Shown: positions 43,996-53,726, numbered from the stretch's first letter. The stretch: DNA of 64,000 nucleotides from Rheinheimera sp. (GCA_008015325.1 SSFI01000081.1:1-64000), one strand, 5' to 3'. Numbers and translations: made by a program. The notes: generated from the sequence alone by a model not told the origin.

Positions 43996-44155
43996 TTTAA
44001 GTCTCCATCCACGACATGTCAGTTTAGTCTAAAGAGTGGGTCAAGACGCTTCTGTGACAATTTCCCGGCCAATTTGTGAAACAATGTTATTTTTGCTGCC
44101 TGCCCCAGGCCACGATGCTAAAGTGCCGACATTTACAGCAGCACAGGCTCAGATC

Positions 44156-45043
44156 ATGATGTTACGGGCATTGTACTTCATTCTTGTTGCGATCGGTGTG
44201 ACTACACCGGTACACGCCGACTGCACGGACAGCAAAACGCAGGAATCCTGCGTTGCCACAGATCAATGGCAAATCAATCTGGCGATGGGCGCCGGATTTC
44301 GCTCAAACCCACTCTACGGTGGTCACAATTTCCCGCTCTGGCTGATGCCGGATATCAGCTACTACGGCGAACACTGGTTTTTTGACAATGCGACACTAGG
44401 CTATAGCTGGCAACTGCACGACGACATCCAGCTCAGTCTGGTCAGTCGTCTGAACGAGGAGCAGGGTTATTTCCGCAGGCGGTCAGCAGTCAACCTCTTT
44501 GAAACACAATTTATCTCTGGCACGGGTCTGGCCGGCCCGGTGCAAAAAGTTGCGACGAAACAAGAACTTTCTGTGGCTGAGGCGGACAAAAGACCATTGG
44601 CGCTGGATGGTGGTTTGCAACTGGACTGGTTTTTACCCGGCTTACAGCTGAAACTGAACTGGTGGCACGATATCAGCCAGCAATATGACGGGCAGCACTT
44701 GCGTCTTGCCGCCAGCTCCGGCTGGCAAAGCCAGTTTGGACACTGGCAGCTGGGAGTCGCGCTGGCATGGAAGGATCAGCATCTGATGAATACCTATTAC
44801 GGTCTGAACGCCAGCGAAGGCGAAGGTCTGGAGTATCGCGCACTGGCCAGCTGGCAACCAGAGATCAGCCTGCAATGGCTGTATCCGCTGACGGAGCGCT
44901 GGCAACTGCTGAGTTTGTGGCGACAGCGCTGGCTTAACACCGATGTCGAAGCGCCGGCCGGTATCGGCCGGATCCAAAGCCCGTTGCTGCAGGAGTCCAC
45001 CGCGCACAGCTGGTTCATTGGCTTCAGTTACCGGTTTCTCTGA
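44156..45043 (+). CDS. MipA/OmpV-family outer-membrane protein
   Basis: The frame is open from 44036, but the signal peptide begins at the ATG at 44156 (or 44159) with MLRALYFILVAIGVTTPVHA. The mature part of about 275 residues is a MipA/OmpV barrel: GAGFRSNPLYGGHNFPLWL near the start, a TYYGLNASEGEG segment and a C-terminal strand ending in GFSYRFL. It differs clearly from the MipA protein of the APE operon. It heads a four-gene operon with DUF3019 and a two-component system and overlaps the next start by one base. Confidence 0.85.
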   Translation: MMLRALYFILVAIGVTTPVHADCTDSKTQESCVATDQWQINLAMGAGFRSNPLYGGHNFPLWLMPDISYYGEHWFFDNATLGYSWQLHDDIQLSLVSRLNEEQGYFRRRSAVNLFETQFISGTGLAGPVQKVATKQELSVAEADKRPLALDGGLQLDWFLPGLQLKLNWWHDISQQYDGQHLRLAASSGWQSQFGHWQLGVALAWKDQHLMNTYYGLNASEGEGLEYRALASWQPEISLQWLYPLTERWQLLSLWRQRWLNTDVEAPAGIGRIQSPLLQESTAHSWFIGFSYRFL

Positions 45044-45435
45044 TGCGTTCTGCGCTGTGGCTGATTTTGCTGGTCCATACCGCTGCGCAGGCAGCGCCGG
45101 CAGATGCACAATGCGACCAGACCCTGTGCTGGCAAATCGCCCCTGTCGTTTGTGTCGCTAATCAAAAATCCGACAGCTGTCAGCTGGATTTTCGTCTGTC
45201 GTGGCAACACCCTGAACCCATCTCGCTGTGTGCCGAACTCGAAGGGTTGTCATTACATTGCTGGCAACAGCAAACCTCAGGCGAGCTCAGTTATCAGGCG
45301 CAGCTCGAAGGCTCAGCGCTGCTGCTGCTGCTGCTGCGCTCCGACGGCCAACCCCGGCTGTCGCGTGAATTATCGGTGTTAAGTCGCCAGCCTGCGCGCA
45401 AACGCCGGCTGGTCGCCCCCTGGAGTGTGTTCTGA
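45043..45435 (+). CDS. DUF3019 periplasmic protein
   Basis: The 130-residue protein has a signal peptide (residues 1-18) and a beta-rich mature domain with six cysteines at 24, 29, 37, 46, 63 and 73, which suggests disulfides. The pattern ICWQIAP-like CWQIAPVVC, LSWQHPEPISLC and LSRQPARKRRLVAPWSVF matches the DUF3019 family, which regularly sits with MipA and a two-component pair. It may be the periplasmic sensor partner of the kinase. It overlaps both neighbours by one base (TGATG). Confidence 0.82.
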   Translation: MRSALWLILLVHTAAQAAPADAQCDQTLCWQIAPVVCVANQKSDSCQLDFRLSWQHPEPISLCAELEGLSLHCWQQQTSGELSYQAQLEGSALLLLLLRSDGQPRLSRELSVLSRQPARKRRLVAPWSVF

Positions 45436-46127
45436 TGAGTAAAATTCTGTTAGTTGAAGATGATCAACGGCTGGCGAGCCTGGTGCAGAGTTTTTTGCAA
45501 CAACACGGCTTGACCGTTCAGATCTGTGACAATGGTCTGCAGGCAGAGCAGCAATGCAAAGATTTTGGCCCGGATCTGGTCGTGCTCGACCTGATGCTGC
45601 CGGGGCTGGACGGCTTCGCGGTCTGTCGCGCCCTGCGCGGCTGGTACAAACAGCCGGTACTGATGCTAACCGCCAAACAAAGTGATATCGATCAGGTACT
45701 TGGCCTCGAACTGGGCGCCGACGATTATGTGATTAAACCGGTGGAGCCGCGCGTCCTGCTGGCTCGTATTCACGCGCTGCTGCGCCGCACTCAGGGCGGC
45801 ATCACGGCGGACCAGCAGCGGCTGGAGTTTGGCAAACTCAAACTCAATCAGTCCGCCCGCGAAGCTTATTATGATAACCAGCTGGTGGAACTGACCAGTT
45901 ACGAGTTTGATTTGTTATGGATGCTGGCTAAACACGCCGGCCAGACCGTGCGCCGCGAAGCCATCCACAAACAAATCATCGGCCGTGAATATGACGGGCT
46001 GGACCGCACTGTGGACGTACGGGTGTCGCATCTGCGCCGTAAACTGGGCGATAACGCCGAGACGCCGTTCCGGATTAAAACGGTATGGGGCAAAGGCTAT
46101 TTATTCGTTGCGGACGCCTGGAACTGA
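45435..46127 (+). CDS. OmpR/PhoB-family response regulator
   Basis: The 230-residue protein has a receiver domain with EDD at 8-10, phospho-acceptor Asp52 in VVLDLMLPGLDG, and a conserved Lys in DYVIKPVEP. A winged-helix output domain (about 130-228) carries SYEFDLLWML and VDVRVSHLRRKLGD. It is a DNA-binding regulator controlled by the kinase encoded next. It likely autoregulates the MipA-DUF3019 genes. It overlaps DUF3019 by one base. Confidence 0.93.
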   Translation: MSKILLVEDDQRLASLVQSFLQQHGLTVQICDNGLQAEQQCKDFGPDLVVLDLMLPGLDGFAVCRALRGWYKQPVLMLTAKQSDIDQVLGLELGADDYVIKPVEPRVLLARIHALLRRTQGGITADQQRLEFGKLKLNQSAREAYYDNQLVELTSYEFDLLWMLAKHAGQTVRREAIHKQIIGREYDGLDRTVDVRVSHLRRKLGDNAETPFRIKTVWGKGYLFVADAWN

Positions 46128-46129
46128 CT

Positions 46130-47386
46130 ATGCGTCGTTTGTTCCTGCGCTTTTATCTGTTCATTTTGCTGATGCTGCTCGCTATCGGCTGGTCGGTCGA
46201 GCGCTTGTGGGAACAGAGTCAAAGCCCGGAATTACCCGGCTGGGTGGAACTGTTAGGTCAAAGCCTGGCGTACCAGCTGGCAGCACCGGAACAAAGCGCC
46301 GAACAAGTGGCCGCGCAACTGAATCTGACATTACAAACTCTGCCATCACAAAGTATCGCCTGGTCTGATGCCGAACAGCAGGCGCTGGAACGCGGCCAGT
46401 TAGTGCCGTTATTCAGCGACGAACAGGTGTATTTTTACCAGATGATGCAGGACCAGCTGTTGCAGTTTGGTCCGGTCCAGGTTGAAGTCCCCGCGCACAA
46501 CACTTACCTGTTTACGCTGTTGTTTTTCCTGCTGCTCGGCATAGCGCTGGCAGGTTTTTTATGGCCGGTGGCCCGTGATATTAAAACATTGCAGCGCCAG
46601 CTGCGCCAGTTTGGCCAGGGCATGCAGCTACCGGACCCGCCATTACCGGAGCATTCGCTGCTGGCCCCCATCGCCGGCAGTGTGCAGCAAATGGCCAGAC
46701 AAATCCTGCGGCTGATGTCGTTGCAACGTGAAATGACCCACGCCGTCTCTCATGAACTGCGCACCCCGCTGGCCCGGCTCAAGTTTGCGCTGGAACTGCA
46801 ACAGCTGCCTGACAGCGAAAAACGTGCGATGCAGCAGGATTTAACTGAACTCGACCAGCTGGTCGATGAAATGCTCGATTACGCCCGGCTGGAAGCGCAG
46901 ACGGTCAGGTTAAATTTTGAAGACGTCAATCTGGTAGAACTGCTGGAAAACCTGCTGGAAAAACTGGCACCGCTGCCCGGTGCGCCGATTTTGCTGCAAA
47001 GACCGGCACAGCTGCGCTGGACCTGCGATGGGCATTATCTGGAACGCGCGCTGCAAAACCTGTTACTGAACGCCAAACGCTATGCCCGCAGTCAGGTGCT
47101 GCTGTCAGTGCAACAACAAGGCAGCTGGCTGAGTTTTGTCATCGAAGATGACGGCCCCGGCATTCCTGCCGAGCAAAGAGACGCTATCCTGCAGCCTTTT
47201 GTCCGCGTCGACCAAAGCCGCAGCCGCGATAAAGGTGGTTTTGGTTTGGGCCTGGCTATCGTCAGCCGCGTCATCGGCTGGCATCAGGGCCGGCTGCGGA
47301 TTGATGACTCCCTGCTTGGCGGCGCCCGCTTTAGTCTGCAATTACCTGTACTGCCTGCCGGCAGTCAAAACAACAACGCGGCCTGA
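46130..47386 (+). CDS. Sensor histidine kinase (RstB/CpxA-like)
   Basis: The ATG at 46130, two bases after the regulator stop, begins the first membrane helix (MRRLFLRFYLFILLML). The 418-residue protein has two membrane helices (about 5-22 and 125-145) flanking a periplasmic domain of about 100 residues. A HAMP-like linker and a HisKA domain with VSHELRTPLARL follow. The ATPase motifs LLLNAKRYA, DDGPGIP and GGFGLGLAIV are intact. It phosphorylates the adjacent regulator. An inverted repeat overlaps its stop codon. Confidence 0.92.
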   Translation: MRRLFLRFYLFILLMLLAIGWSVERLWEQSQSPELPGWVELLGQSLAYQLAAPEQSAEQVAAQLNLTLQTLPSQSIAWSDAEQQALERGQLVPLFSDEQVYFYQMMQDQLLQFGPVQVEVPAHNTYLFTLLFFLLLGIALAGFLWPVARDIKTLQRQLRQFGQGMQLPDPPLPEHSLLAPIAGSVQQMARQILRLMSLQREMTHAVSHELRTPLARLKFALELQQLPDSEKRAMQQDLTELDQLVDEMLDYARLEAQTVRLNFEDVNLVELLENLLEKLAPLPGAPILLQRPAQLRWTCDGHYLERALQNLLLNAKRYARSQVLLSVQQQGSWLSFVIEDDGPGIPAEQRDAILQPFVRVDQSRSRDKGGFGLGLAIVSRVIGWHQGRLRIDDSLLGGARFSLQLPVLPAGSQNNNAA

Positions 47387-47397
47387 AAGCCGCGTTG
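47374..47397. terminator. Hairpin at the end of the kinase gene
   Basis: CAACGCGGC and GCCGCGTTG are perfect 9-bp arms around CTGAAA, with the kinase stop TGA (47384-47386) in the loop. There is no T-run on the plus side, so termination may be weak. It lies between two convergent genes and could serve both. Confidence 0.55.
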
Positions 47398-47429
47398 TCT
47401 GGTGGATACCTGCTATTCAGGCGCTGACG

Positions 47430-48107
47430 TCAGAGCCCGAGATTCGCCAGGAAGTCATCATCAACGCCCTGCTCTGCCGCGCTATCCGCGGCGGCTGCCG
47501 ACTGACTATTGGCATTGGCCAGAATGTCATCGACGTTTTCTTCTTCAGCTGTTTCAAAGTCATAGAGCTGAATAAACTCAGTTTTATCCATCGCCAGTTC
47601 CAGATAGAAAATATTGTGCAGCGGCGTATTAAAGGTCACCCGCCGGGCCTGCGGCTGGTCCAGCTGCGTATTGATCAGGATCTGCACTTGTTTGTTAATA
47701 GCCATCATCTTCGGCTGGCTTTGATTAATCGACGTTTGTAACTCCTGACGCACCCGGTTGGTGAAATCACCGACAATCTGGTTCATCAATTCGCCCATCA
47801 CGTTACCAACTTCGTCCGACGTGTGGAACTGCGCCAGTTCTGTTTCCGGCATACCCATACTCATCATGTACTTGCGGTAAATTTCCATCGCTGCTTCGGC
47901 GGTGAAATTGATCACCACCAGACCAGAGAAACCGCCGTCAAACAATACGAAACACCCCAGATCAGGGCGTAAACAGGTTTTGTGGATCTTCTGCACCATC
48001 GGCGAGTAAGCAATTTGTGCATTGCCGGCCGCAGCTAAGACCTGTGTCACGGCGGTACACAGCGTCAGCAGGACGTCATCGGTATTAATAATTCTATTTT
48101 TTCTCAT
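47430..48107 (-). CDS. DUF3334 family protein (CheC/CheX-like)
   Basis: The ATG at 48107 has an AGGAG site and is preferred over the upstream 48155 start. The product of about 225 residues has the CheX-like fold pattern: GGFSGLVVINF, an EVGNVMGELMNQIVGDFTN helix with the E-x-x-N phosphatase-type signature, and a second strand set. An acidic tail rich in alanine and aspartate follows. CheC/CheX proteins dephosphorylate CheY-P. The DUF3334 group is largely uncharacterised. It is divergent from an HD-like protein gene, suggesting a shared signalling role. Confidence 0.8.
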   Translation of the reverse strand: MRKNRIINTDDVLLTLCTAVTQVLAAAGNAQIAYSPMVQKIHKTCLRPDLGCFVLFDGGFSGLVVINFTAEAAMEIYRKYMMSMGMPETELAQFHTSDEVGNVMGELMNQIVGDFTNRVRQELQTSINQSQPKMMAINKQVQILINTQLDQPQARRVTFNTPLHNIFYLELAMDKTEFIQLYDFETAEEENVDDILANANSQSAAAADSAAEQGVDDDFLANLGL

Positions 48108-48330
48108 GGAGGCTCCTGGTTGGGCCGGATTGCAACTGCATGATGTGAAAACCAAAGCATCGTACAGTTTAAGGACATGTCTTCAAATACTAAGCTGAAT
48201 ACTATGCCAGCCTGCCACGCTGCGCAACTTTGTTGCAAATATGGTCCAGAAACTGCGGCTGGCTTCACGCCGGGGCGAACTTCAGCTATCGTGTAGTTTT
48301 GCACACGCCTCACAACAGGGAACAGCGTGG

Positions 48331-49812
48331 ATGGCCACCGACCCGAAAACCTCAGTTGAAAACAGTTACAGCAAAAATCTGACGAAACTGATCGGCGGCC
48401 TGTTAAGTGGCTCGCGCTTTCAGTTGTCAGTTTATGGCTCTGCGGCGCGTTTTTTCGGCCGGGATGAGCAGGATACTGCCGACATCGCACGGCTGCAGGA
48501 AATCTGGGAACAGAGTCAGGCTCAACTGGCACAGGCTAACCGCAAAACCGAAGCCAGTCTCATCGCCGATGCACAGCAAAAACGTCAGCGCTTATTTGAT
48601 GCCGAACACAGCTACGAACAGCTACAACAGCAACGCTACAATCAGCTGCACCTGATTTGCCAGCAGTTGTTGGAGCTGACCGAAGGCCAGAACCGGCAGG
48701 AAACTATCCTGCGATCTTCCCGCCTGCTCGGCACGCTGCAACTGCTGGCGCCCAGCGAAGGCGACTCGATGGCAGCAATGCAGCAGAAATACAAACCTTA
48801 TTATAAAGCCGTGCTGAGCCTGCGTTTACTCGACCATCTGCTGGAGCAGAAACTCATCACCAATAGCTACATCCTGAAAAAAGCCCAACAACGGGCAGAA
48901 ATGCTGCATTTGCCTGGGCCACAGCCTTATTGCCCATTTCGTGACGACGTGCAAATCCCGCTGCTGATGGCGGTGTTATTACAGGACGTCGGCCACTATC
49001 ATCCTGACGCGCTGCGACTATTGCAGGCCGATGGCGGCCAGCCGAATTACCGGCTGCAATTCAGTGCTGCCGAGCGCCAGCAATTTCTTGAGGTTAGTCT
49101 GCAGGCCAGTTTACGGTTTCTACTCAAAGGCATTGGCATGCCGCTGTATCGTGGCAATTCCAAAAGTGAACGGGCTGAATTTCAGCAAAACGAACAGGAA
49201 AAAATCGCTTTCGCCGCCACAGTGCTGCGGACCGCTGCAGCACCCGGCAGCGGTGTTGGCAATCTGCTGCGCATCCCACAGGTCTACGCGTCCGCCGTCT
49301 TACCGGGGCGGGCCCGTTTTATTTATGAAAGCTTACCCAAAGTCGCGCTCATTCTGAAAAATGGCGCCCGTGCCGGCCAATATGACGAACGCATGGTCGA
49401 CCAGCTGCTGACTATTACCGGCATTTTCCCGCAGGGTTATGGCATCGTTTATTTGCCGAAAGAAAAATCGGCGGCAGCGCCGGACCGCTATGAATTTGCC
49501 ATTGTGAATTCGTTATACCCGCCAAGCCCGGAAACACCGCTGTGTCGCGGTGTGACCCGGAATCTGCGTTTTAAAACCTCAGGCCAGAATCTGGCGGTCA
49601 GTGTCGATCATAACCTGTATTTCAAACCGGCCCGGCAGAAGCTGGCGGTGATCCCGGAAGCGCGCTTGCAAGAGATCCTGAGCAAATTGTCGTCCAACTT
49701 TGAACCGGCACAGTTGCGGCATTTTTTACCGCGTTGCTGGCATCCGGACGAATTTTTTGCCCAGGCCAAACATCAGAATTTATGGAACCGCACTGAGCTG
49801 CAACAAAACTAA
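48331..49812 (+). CDS. Protein with a degenerate HD-type domain
   Basis: The ATG at 48331 is preferred because the upstream extension to 48241 has no coding character. The product of about 493 residues has an N-terminal coiled-coil-prone region (about 40-110) and a central helical domain with LLQDVGHYHPDAL near 245. That segment resembles the HD-GYP motif LLHDIGH, but the first His is Gln, so metal binding is probably lost. A C-terminal beta-rich region with repeated VDHNLYFKP-type strands ends it. It may be a scaffold or nucleotide-sensing protein. Function unknown. Confidence 0.75.
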   Translation: MATDPKTSVENSYSKNLTKLIGGLLSGSRFQLSVYGSAARFFGRDEQDTADIARLQEIWEQSQAQLAQANRKTEASLIADAQQKRQRLFDAEHSYEQLQQQRYNQLHLICQQLLELTEGQNRQETILRSSRLLGTLQLLAPSEGDSMAAMQQKYKPYYKAVLSLRLLDHLLEQKLITNSYILKKAQQRAEMLHLPGPQPYCPFRDDVQIPLLMAVLLQDVGHYHPDALRLLQADGGQPNYRLQFSAAERQQFLEVSLQASLRFLLKGIGMPLYRGNSKSERAEFQQNEQEKIAFAATVLRTAAAPGSGVGNLLRIPQVYASAVLPGRARFIYESLPKVALILKNGARAGQYDERMVDQLLTITGIFPQGYGIVYLPKEKSAAAPDRYEFAIVNSLYPPSPETPLCRGVTRNLRFKTSGQNLAVSVDHNLYFKPARQKLAVIPEARLQEILSKLSSNFEPAQLRHFLPRCWHPDEFFAQAKHQNLWNRTELQQN

Positions 49813-49828
49813 CCAACAGTAGAAATAA

Positions 49829-50386
49829 ATGACATCTGAACGTGAAAAAATGGCTTCGCAGCAATGGTTTAACCCGGCCGACCGCGAACTGGCCGAGCAG
49901 CGCCGCCGTGCCAAACAGTTATGCCGCCAAATGAACCAACAAGGCCCGGAACCCTTTAAAGCCCACCAGCAACTGGCGCGGCAATTATTCGGCAGCGTCG
50001 GCAGCTGTTATATCGAGCCAGACTTCTGGTGTGATTATGGCGGCAATATCCAGCTGGGCCAGCGCTTTTACGCCAACCATCAATGCATCATGCTGGATGC
50101 GGCCACTATCACTATCGGTGACGACGTGATGCTCGGGCCTGCGGTACAAATTTATACCGTCGGCCACCCGATGGCCGCCAGCGAGCGGGTGACAGGCATT
50201 GAACAAGCGCATCCGGTCACTATCGGCAACCGGGTCTGGATCGGCGGTGGTGCTATTATTTTGCCTGGAGTCAACATTGGCGAAGGTGCAGTGATTGCGG
50301 CAGGCAGCGTGGTCACCCGCGATGTAGCGCCTTTTAGCCTGGTGGCGGGCCAGCCGGCAAAACTGATAAAAGAATTACCACGCTAA
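49829..50386 (+). CDS. Maltose/galactoside O-acetyltransferase family (hexapeptide repeat)
   Basis: This 185-residue protein has the Maa/LacA architecture: an N-terminal helical cap (about 1-60) and a left-handed beta-helix of hexapeptide repeats. The catalytic His in IYTVGHPM is near residue 111, and [16 protein letters not shown] follows. It transfers acetyl from acetyl-CoA to sugars in the cytoplasm. Given nearby maltodextrin genes, maltose or glucose is a likely substrate, but related enzymes have varied targets. It begins 16 bases after the preceding stop. Confidence 0.88.
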   Translation: MTSEREKMASQQWFNPADRELAEQRRRAKQLCRQMNQQGPEPFKAHQQLARQLFGSVGSCYIEPDFWCDYGGNIQLGQRFYANHQCIMLDAATITIGDDVMLGPAVQIYTVGHPMAASERVTGIEQAHPVTIGNRVWIGGGAIILPGVNIGEGAVIAAGSVVTRDVAPFSLVAGQPAKLIKELPR

Positions 50387-50571
50387 GCCAGGTTTTGCTG
50401 CGGGCCTTGCGGGAGAGAGCTTTAACGGCACTGTGGGCACATTTGCTCACAATGAGCCCGCTGCGACAATTCACAATTCTGCATTCAGCCTGCCGCTTCC
50501 TTTCAGCTTTTGCGATCATTTAACGGCACATGATGCGGTAAAATATCGTTTTTTCCGAACAGATAAAAGTT

Positions 50572-51747
50572 ATGCCCCAGCGCCCTTCCCTTGCGTTAAT
50601 CGCACTTTTTGCCTCTGTCGTGGCCGTGACGCCGCTGGCCATCGATATGTATTTGCCGGCGATGCCGCTGTTAAGCCAGACGCTCGCGACAGACTCCGGT
50701 GCTGTACAGCAGTCACTGAGTATTTTCCTGGCTTTTTATGCGCTCGGCATGTTGTTGTTTGGGCCACTGGCTGATGCGGTCGGCCGCAAGCCACTGGCGC
50801 TGTTAGGCCTCAGCGGCTTTGTGCTGAGCAGCATCTGGCTGAGCCGCAGCAACGACATTGAAAGCTTTCTGGCAGGCCGAGCCCTGCAGGCATTTTTTGG
50901 CGCCGCGGCCACTGTGGTAGTGCCGGGCCTGATTCGCCAGCTGTATCAGGAACATACCGCCAAAGGCATGTCCTATATGTCGATGATGATGATGCTGGCA
51001 CCGCTGCTGGCTCCGGCCATTGGCAGCGCTGTGCTGGCACTCAGTGACTGGCGCTGGATTTTCCTGACTCTGGCTGGTTATGGTTTGTTGATTTTGCTGT
51101 GCAGCGCAAAGTTTTTTCCGGCCACCCATCCCGACAACAAACGCAAACCGGAGTTTTTCAGCGCCTACCACACGGTGTTAAGCCGCAAACTGGCGCAGCC
51201 GCTGATTGCCGTGTCGATGTTTGCGTCTTTCAGCTTCTTCTGTTTTTTAACCGCAGTGCCATTTATTTACATTGGTCATTTCCACGTCGACACCACCACC
51301 TTCAGTCTGCTGTTTGGCTGTAACGTGCTGGCGCTGATTAGTGCCAACTTTGCCAACGCCCGGCTCGTGGTGCATCTTGGCAGCGCGAAGTTATTGAAGG
51401 TTGCTTTTGGCAGTGCTGTGGTCTGGGCCTTGTTGCTAACAATGCTTGGCGCGCTCGATGCGCCATTATGGGCTGTGGTGCTGGCGATTATTCCGCTGAT
51501 GGCCAGTCTCGGCATCTGCGCCACTAATGCTGATGCGTTGATTTTGATAGAGTTTCCAGAGCATTCCGGCACTGCGACCGCAGTGATTGGCACTTTACGC
51601 TTTGGGGCCGGCGCCGCCGCCGGGCCTTTACTGGCGCTCGGCGGTCAGACTTCGGTACTACCCTTCGCGCTACTGATGCTGAGCGGCGTCTTTGGCATGG
51701 GGCTGGCCCTGTGGTTCAGGCGCAGCCGCGTCGCACACGCGCAATAA
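50572..51747 (+). CDS. Bcr/CflA-family multidrug efflux transporter
   Basis: The 391-residue protein has twelve membrane helices and the DHA1 motifs of the Bcr/CflA group. These are an N-terminal TPLAIDMYLPAMPLL (about 20-34), motif A as FGPLADAVGRKPL (about 63-75), and APLLAPAIGSAVL in helix 5. It would export drugs such as bicyclomycin or endogenous metabolites by proton antiport. It converges on dusC with a five-base gap. Confidence 0.9.
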   Translation: MPQRPSLALIALFASVVAVTPLAIDMYLPAMPLLSQTLATDSGAVQQSLSIFLAFYALGMLLFGPLADAVGRKPLALLGLSGFVLSSIWLSRSNDIESFLAGRALQAFFGAAATVVVPGLIRQLYQEHTAKGMSYMSMMMMLAPLLAPAIGSAVLALSDWRWIFLTLAGYGLLILLCSAKFFPATHPDNKRKPEFFSAYHTVLSRKLAQPLIAVSMFASFSFFCFLTAVPFIYIGHFHVDTTTFSLLFGCNVLALISANFANARLVVHLGSAKLLKVAFGSAVVWALLLTMLGALDAPLWAVVLAIIPLMASLGICATNADALILIEFPEHSGTATAVIGTLRFGAGAAAGPLLALGGQTSVLPFALLMLSGVFGMGLALWFRRSRVAHAQ

Positions 51748-51752
51748 CAGCG

Positions 51753-52694
51753 TCAGTGGCGCTGTAGCTGCTGTTGCAACAGCGCGACAATCTCAGCACT
51801 TTTGCGCAGCAGCCGCAGTTGCTGGAATAAAACCTCAGCTTCCGGGTATTGCAGGCGCAGATAACTGAACCATTGTTTGATGCGGTTGCTGTAATACAAG
51901 CCTTTGTCGCCGGCGATTTCGTATTCGGAGTAACGCATCAGCATCGCCAGCACTTCCGGCCAGGGTAACAAGGGCACGCCGTCACGAATACGCAGCGCCA
52001 GATTCGGCTGCGCCAGCGCGCCACGTCCGAGCATAATATCGGTGGAACCACTTTGCTCGCGACAGAGCGCCGCATCAGTCGGTTGCCAGATTTCGCCGTT
52101 GGCAATCACCGGAATACTGATGACTTTACGGATCTCTGCAATCCAGGGCCAATAGGCCGGCGGGCGATAACCATCGGCTTTGGTGCGGGCATGCACCGTC
52201 AGCTCAGACGCGCCGGCTTCGGCCAGCGCCCGGGCGTTATCCAGCGCCAGACTGGTGTCATCAAAACCCAAACGCATTTTCGCCGTAACCGGAAACTCGA
52301 CAGGCACCGCGCTGCGCACCGCCTGCATAATACGATACAGCGTTTCGGTTTCTTTCAGCAGCACAGCGCCGCCTTTGCTTTTATTCACCGTTTTGGCCGG
52401 ACAGCCAAAGTTTAAATCCACGCCAGGCGACCCCAAGGCGACGGCTCGGGCAGCATTTTCGGCCAGCCATTCTGGCTCCTGCCCCAGCAATTGCACCCGC
52501 ACCGGCGTGCCTGCCGGCGTTTTGCCGCCATTGAGCAGTTCAGGGCAAAGCCGGGTAAAGACCCGGCGCGGCAATAACTGGTCAACGACCCGGACAAATT
52601 CAGTGATACATAAATCAAAACCACCAATTCGCGTCAGCATGTCGCGCATTAAATGGTCGACCACCCCTTCCATCGGAGCCAGAATAATCCGCAT
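51753..52694 (-). CDS. dusC: tRNA-dihydrouridine(16) synthase DusC
   Basis: The 313-residue FMN-dependent TIM-barrel enzyme starts with MRIILAPMEGVVDHLMRDML, the DusC subgroup signature. The NFGCPAKTVNKSKGGAVLL segment carries the catalytic Cys, and ELTVHARTKADGY and IMLGRGALAQPNL complete the site. It reduces uridine 16 of tRNAs with NADPH. The subgroup call rests on the N-terminus and the AKTVNKSKGG motif. Confidence 0.93.
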   Translation of the reverse strand: MRIILAPMEGVVDHLMRDMLTRIGGFDLCITEFVRVVDQLLPRRVFTRLCPELLNGGKTPAGTPVRVQLLGQEPEWLAENAARAVALGSPGVDLNFGCPAKTVNKSKGGAVLLKETETLYRIMQAVRSAVPVEFPVTAKMRLGFDDTSLALDNARALAEAGASELTVHARTKADGYRPPAYWPWIAEIRKVISIPVIANGEIWQPTDAALCREQSGSTDIMLGRGALAQPNLALRIRDGVPLLPWPEVLAMLMRYSEYEIAGDKGLYYSNRIKQWFSYLRLQYPEAEVLFQQLRLLRKSAEIVALLQQQLQRH

Positions 52695-52841
52695 AATTGC
52701 GCCAATTGTCAGAAAAAGGCCGACATTTTAGCCAGAAGCAGCGACAATTACCAAAGATAAGACCAGACACAGGCCCCGGATCCGCGATAATAGCGCCGAA
52801 ACGGCCCGTTTAAGTGGTCAGGCCGAGCTGATAGGTATTGT

Positions 52842-53690
52842 GTGTTTAAAGCGCTGATTTTTACTTTCTCTATGCTGCTGTACGCAGCTCATACATTTGC
52901 TGCCACGGCAGCGAATGCGGTATGTCCGCAGCCACTGCGGGTACACCTGGATCTGCATGCACCATCGGCATATTACGACGCCAGCGGCCAGCTGCGCGGC
53001 ATGGATGTCGATCTGATCAGCGTCATTATGCAGGCCGCCGGTTGTCAGGTGCGCTGGCATGTCACGCCGATGACCGGCGCGCGTATTGTCAAAAGCTTGC
53101 AGGATGGCGAGATTGATTTAATGATCCGCGCCTCGAAAAACCCGGATCGTGAGCGTTTTGCCCGCTTTAGCCAACCGTACCGGCAGGAAGTGGTTGGTAT
53201 GTTCGCGCGCAAACGCAGCGACCTGCCGGACGAGCTCAGCCTCGCCGATGCGCTGCGACTGGGCCTTCGGCTGATAGGCCCGGCCAGCGGCTGGTACGGC
53301 ATTGAGTTTGAGCAGTACCGCAACCGATTTAAACAGCAAAAACGCTATACGGCTTATCCGGATGCGCAGATCGGCACTGAACTGTTATTCGCCACGCCCA
53401 GCCGCGGCGATTTGGTGCTGATTGACGCCGACCTGTTTTACCATTTTGTCGGCCCGGACCGGATCATGGATATCCGGCTCGCCAGCCCACAGCTTCACGT
53501 CACACCGGCGCATCTGATGGCCAGTCAGCAAACGGTGAATCTGGCGACGATGGCGGCGCTGAATAAAGCCATCCGCCGCCTGCAGCAAAGCGGCGAATTA
53601 CAACAGCTGGAGCAAAGTTACCGGCCAAAAGTATTAAGCGAACAGCTGACGAAGCAAGCAAAGCTGGGCGCGACGCCGGCGATCCGCTAG
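52842..53690 (+). CDS. Periplasmic amino-acid-type solute-binding protein
   Basis: The start is GTG (52842). The 282-residue protein has a signal peptide (MFKALIFTFSMLLYAAHTFA) and a type 3 solute-binding fold with SAYYDASGQLRGMDVDLISVI, DGEIDLMIRAS and a second lobe. No permease or ATPase gene is adjacent, so it is an orphan binding protein, a class often used for sensing or uncharacterised uptake. The ligand cannot be inferred. Confidence 0.83.
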   Translation: MFKALIFTFSMLLYAAHTFAATAANAVCPQPLRVHLDLHAPSAYYDASGQLRGMDVDLISVIMQAAGCQVRWHVTPMTGARIVKSLQDGEIDLMIRASKNPDRERFARFSQPYRQEVVGMFARKRSDLPDELSLADALRLGLRLIGPASGWYGIEFEQYRNRFKQQKRYTAYPDAQIGTELLFATPSRGDLVLIDADLFYHFVGPDRIMDIRLASPQLHVTPAHLMASQQTVNLATMAALNKAIRRLQQSGELQQLEQSYRPKVLSEQLTKQAKLGATPAIR

Positions 53691-53726
53691 AATACTGCTT
53701 TTGATGACCCAGACCGGAACCCTGCT

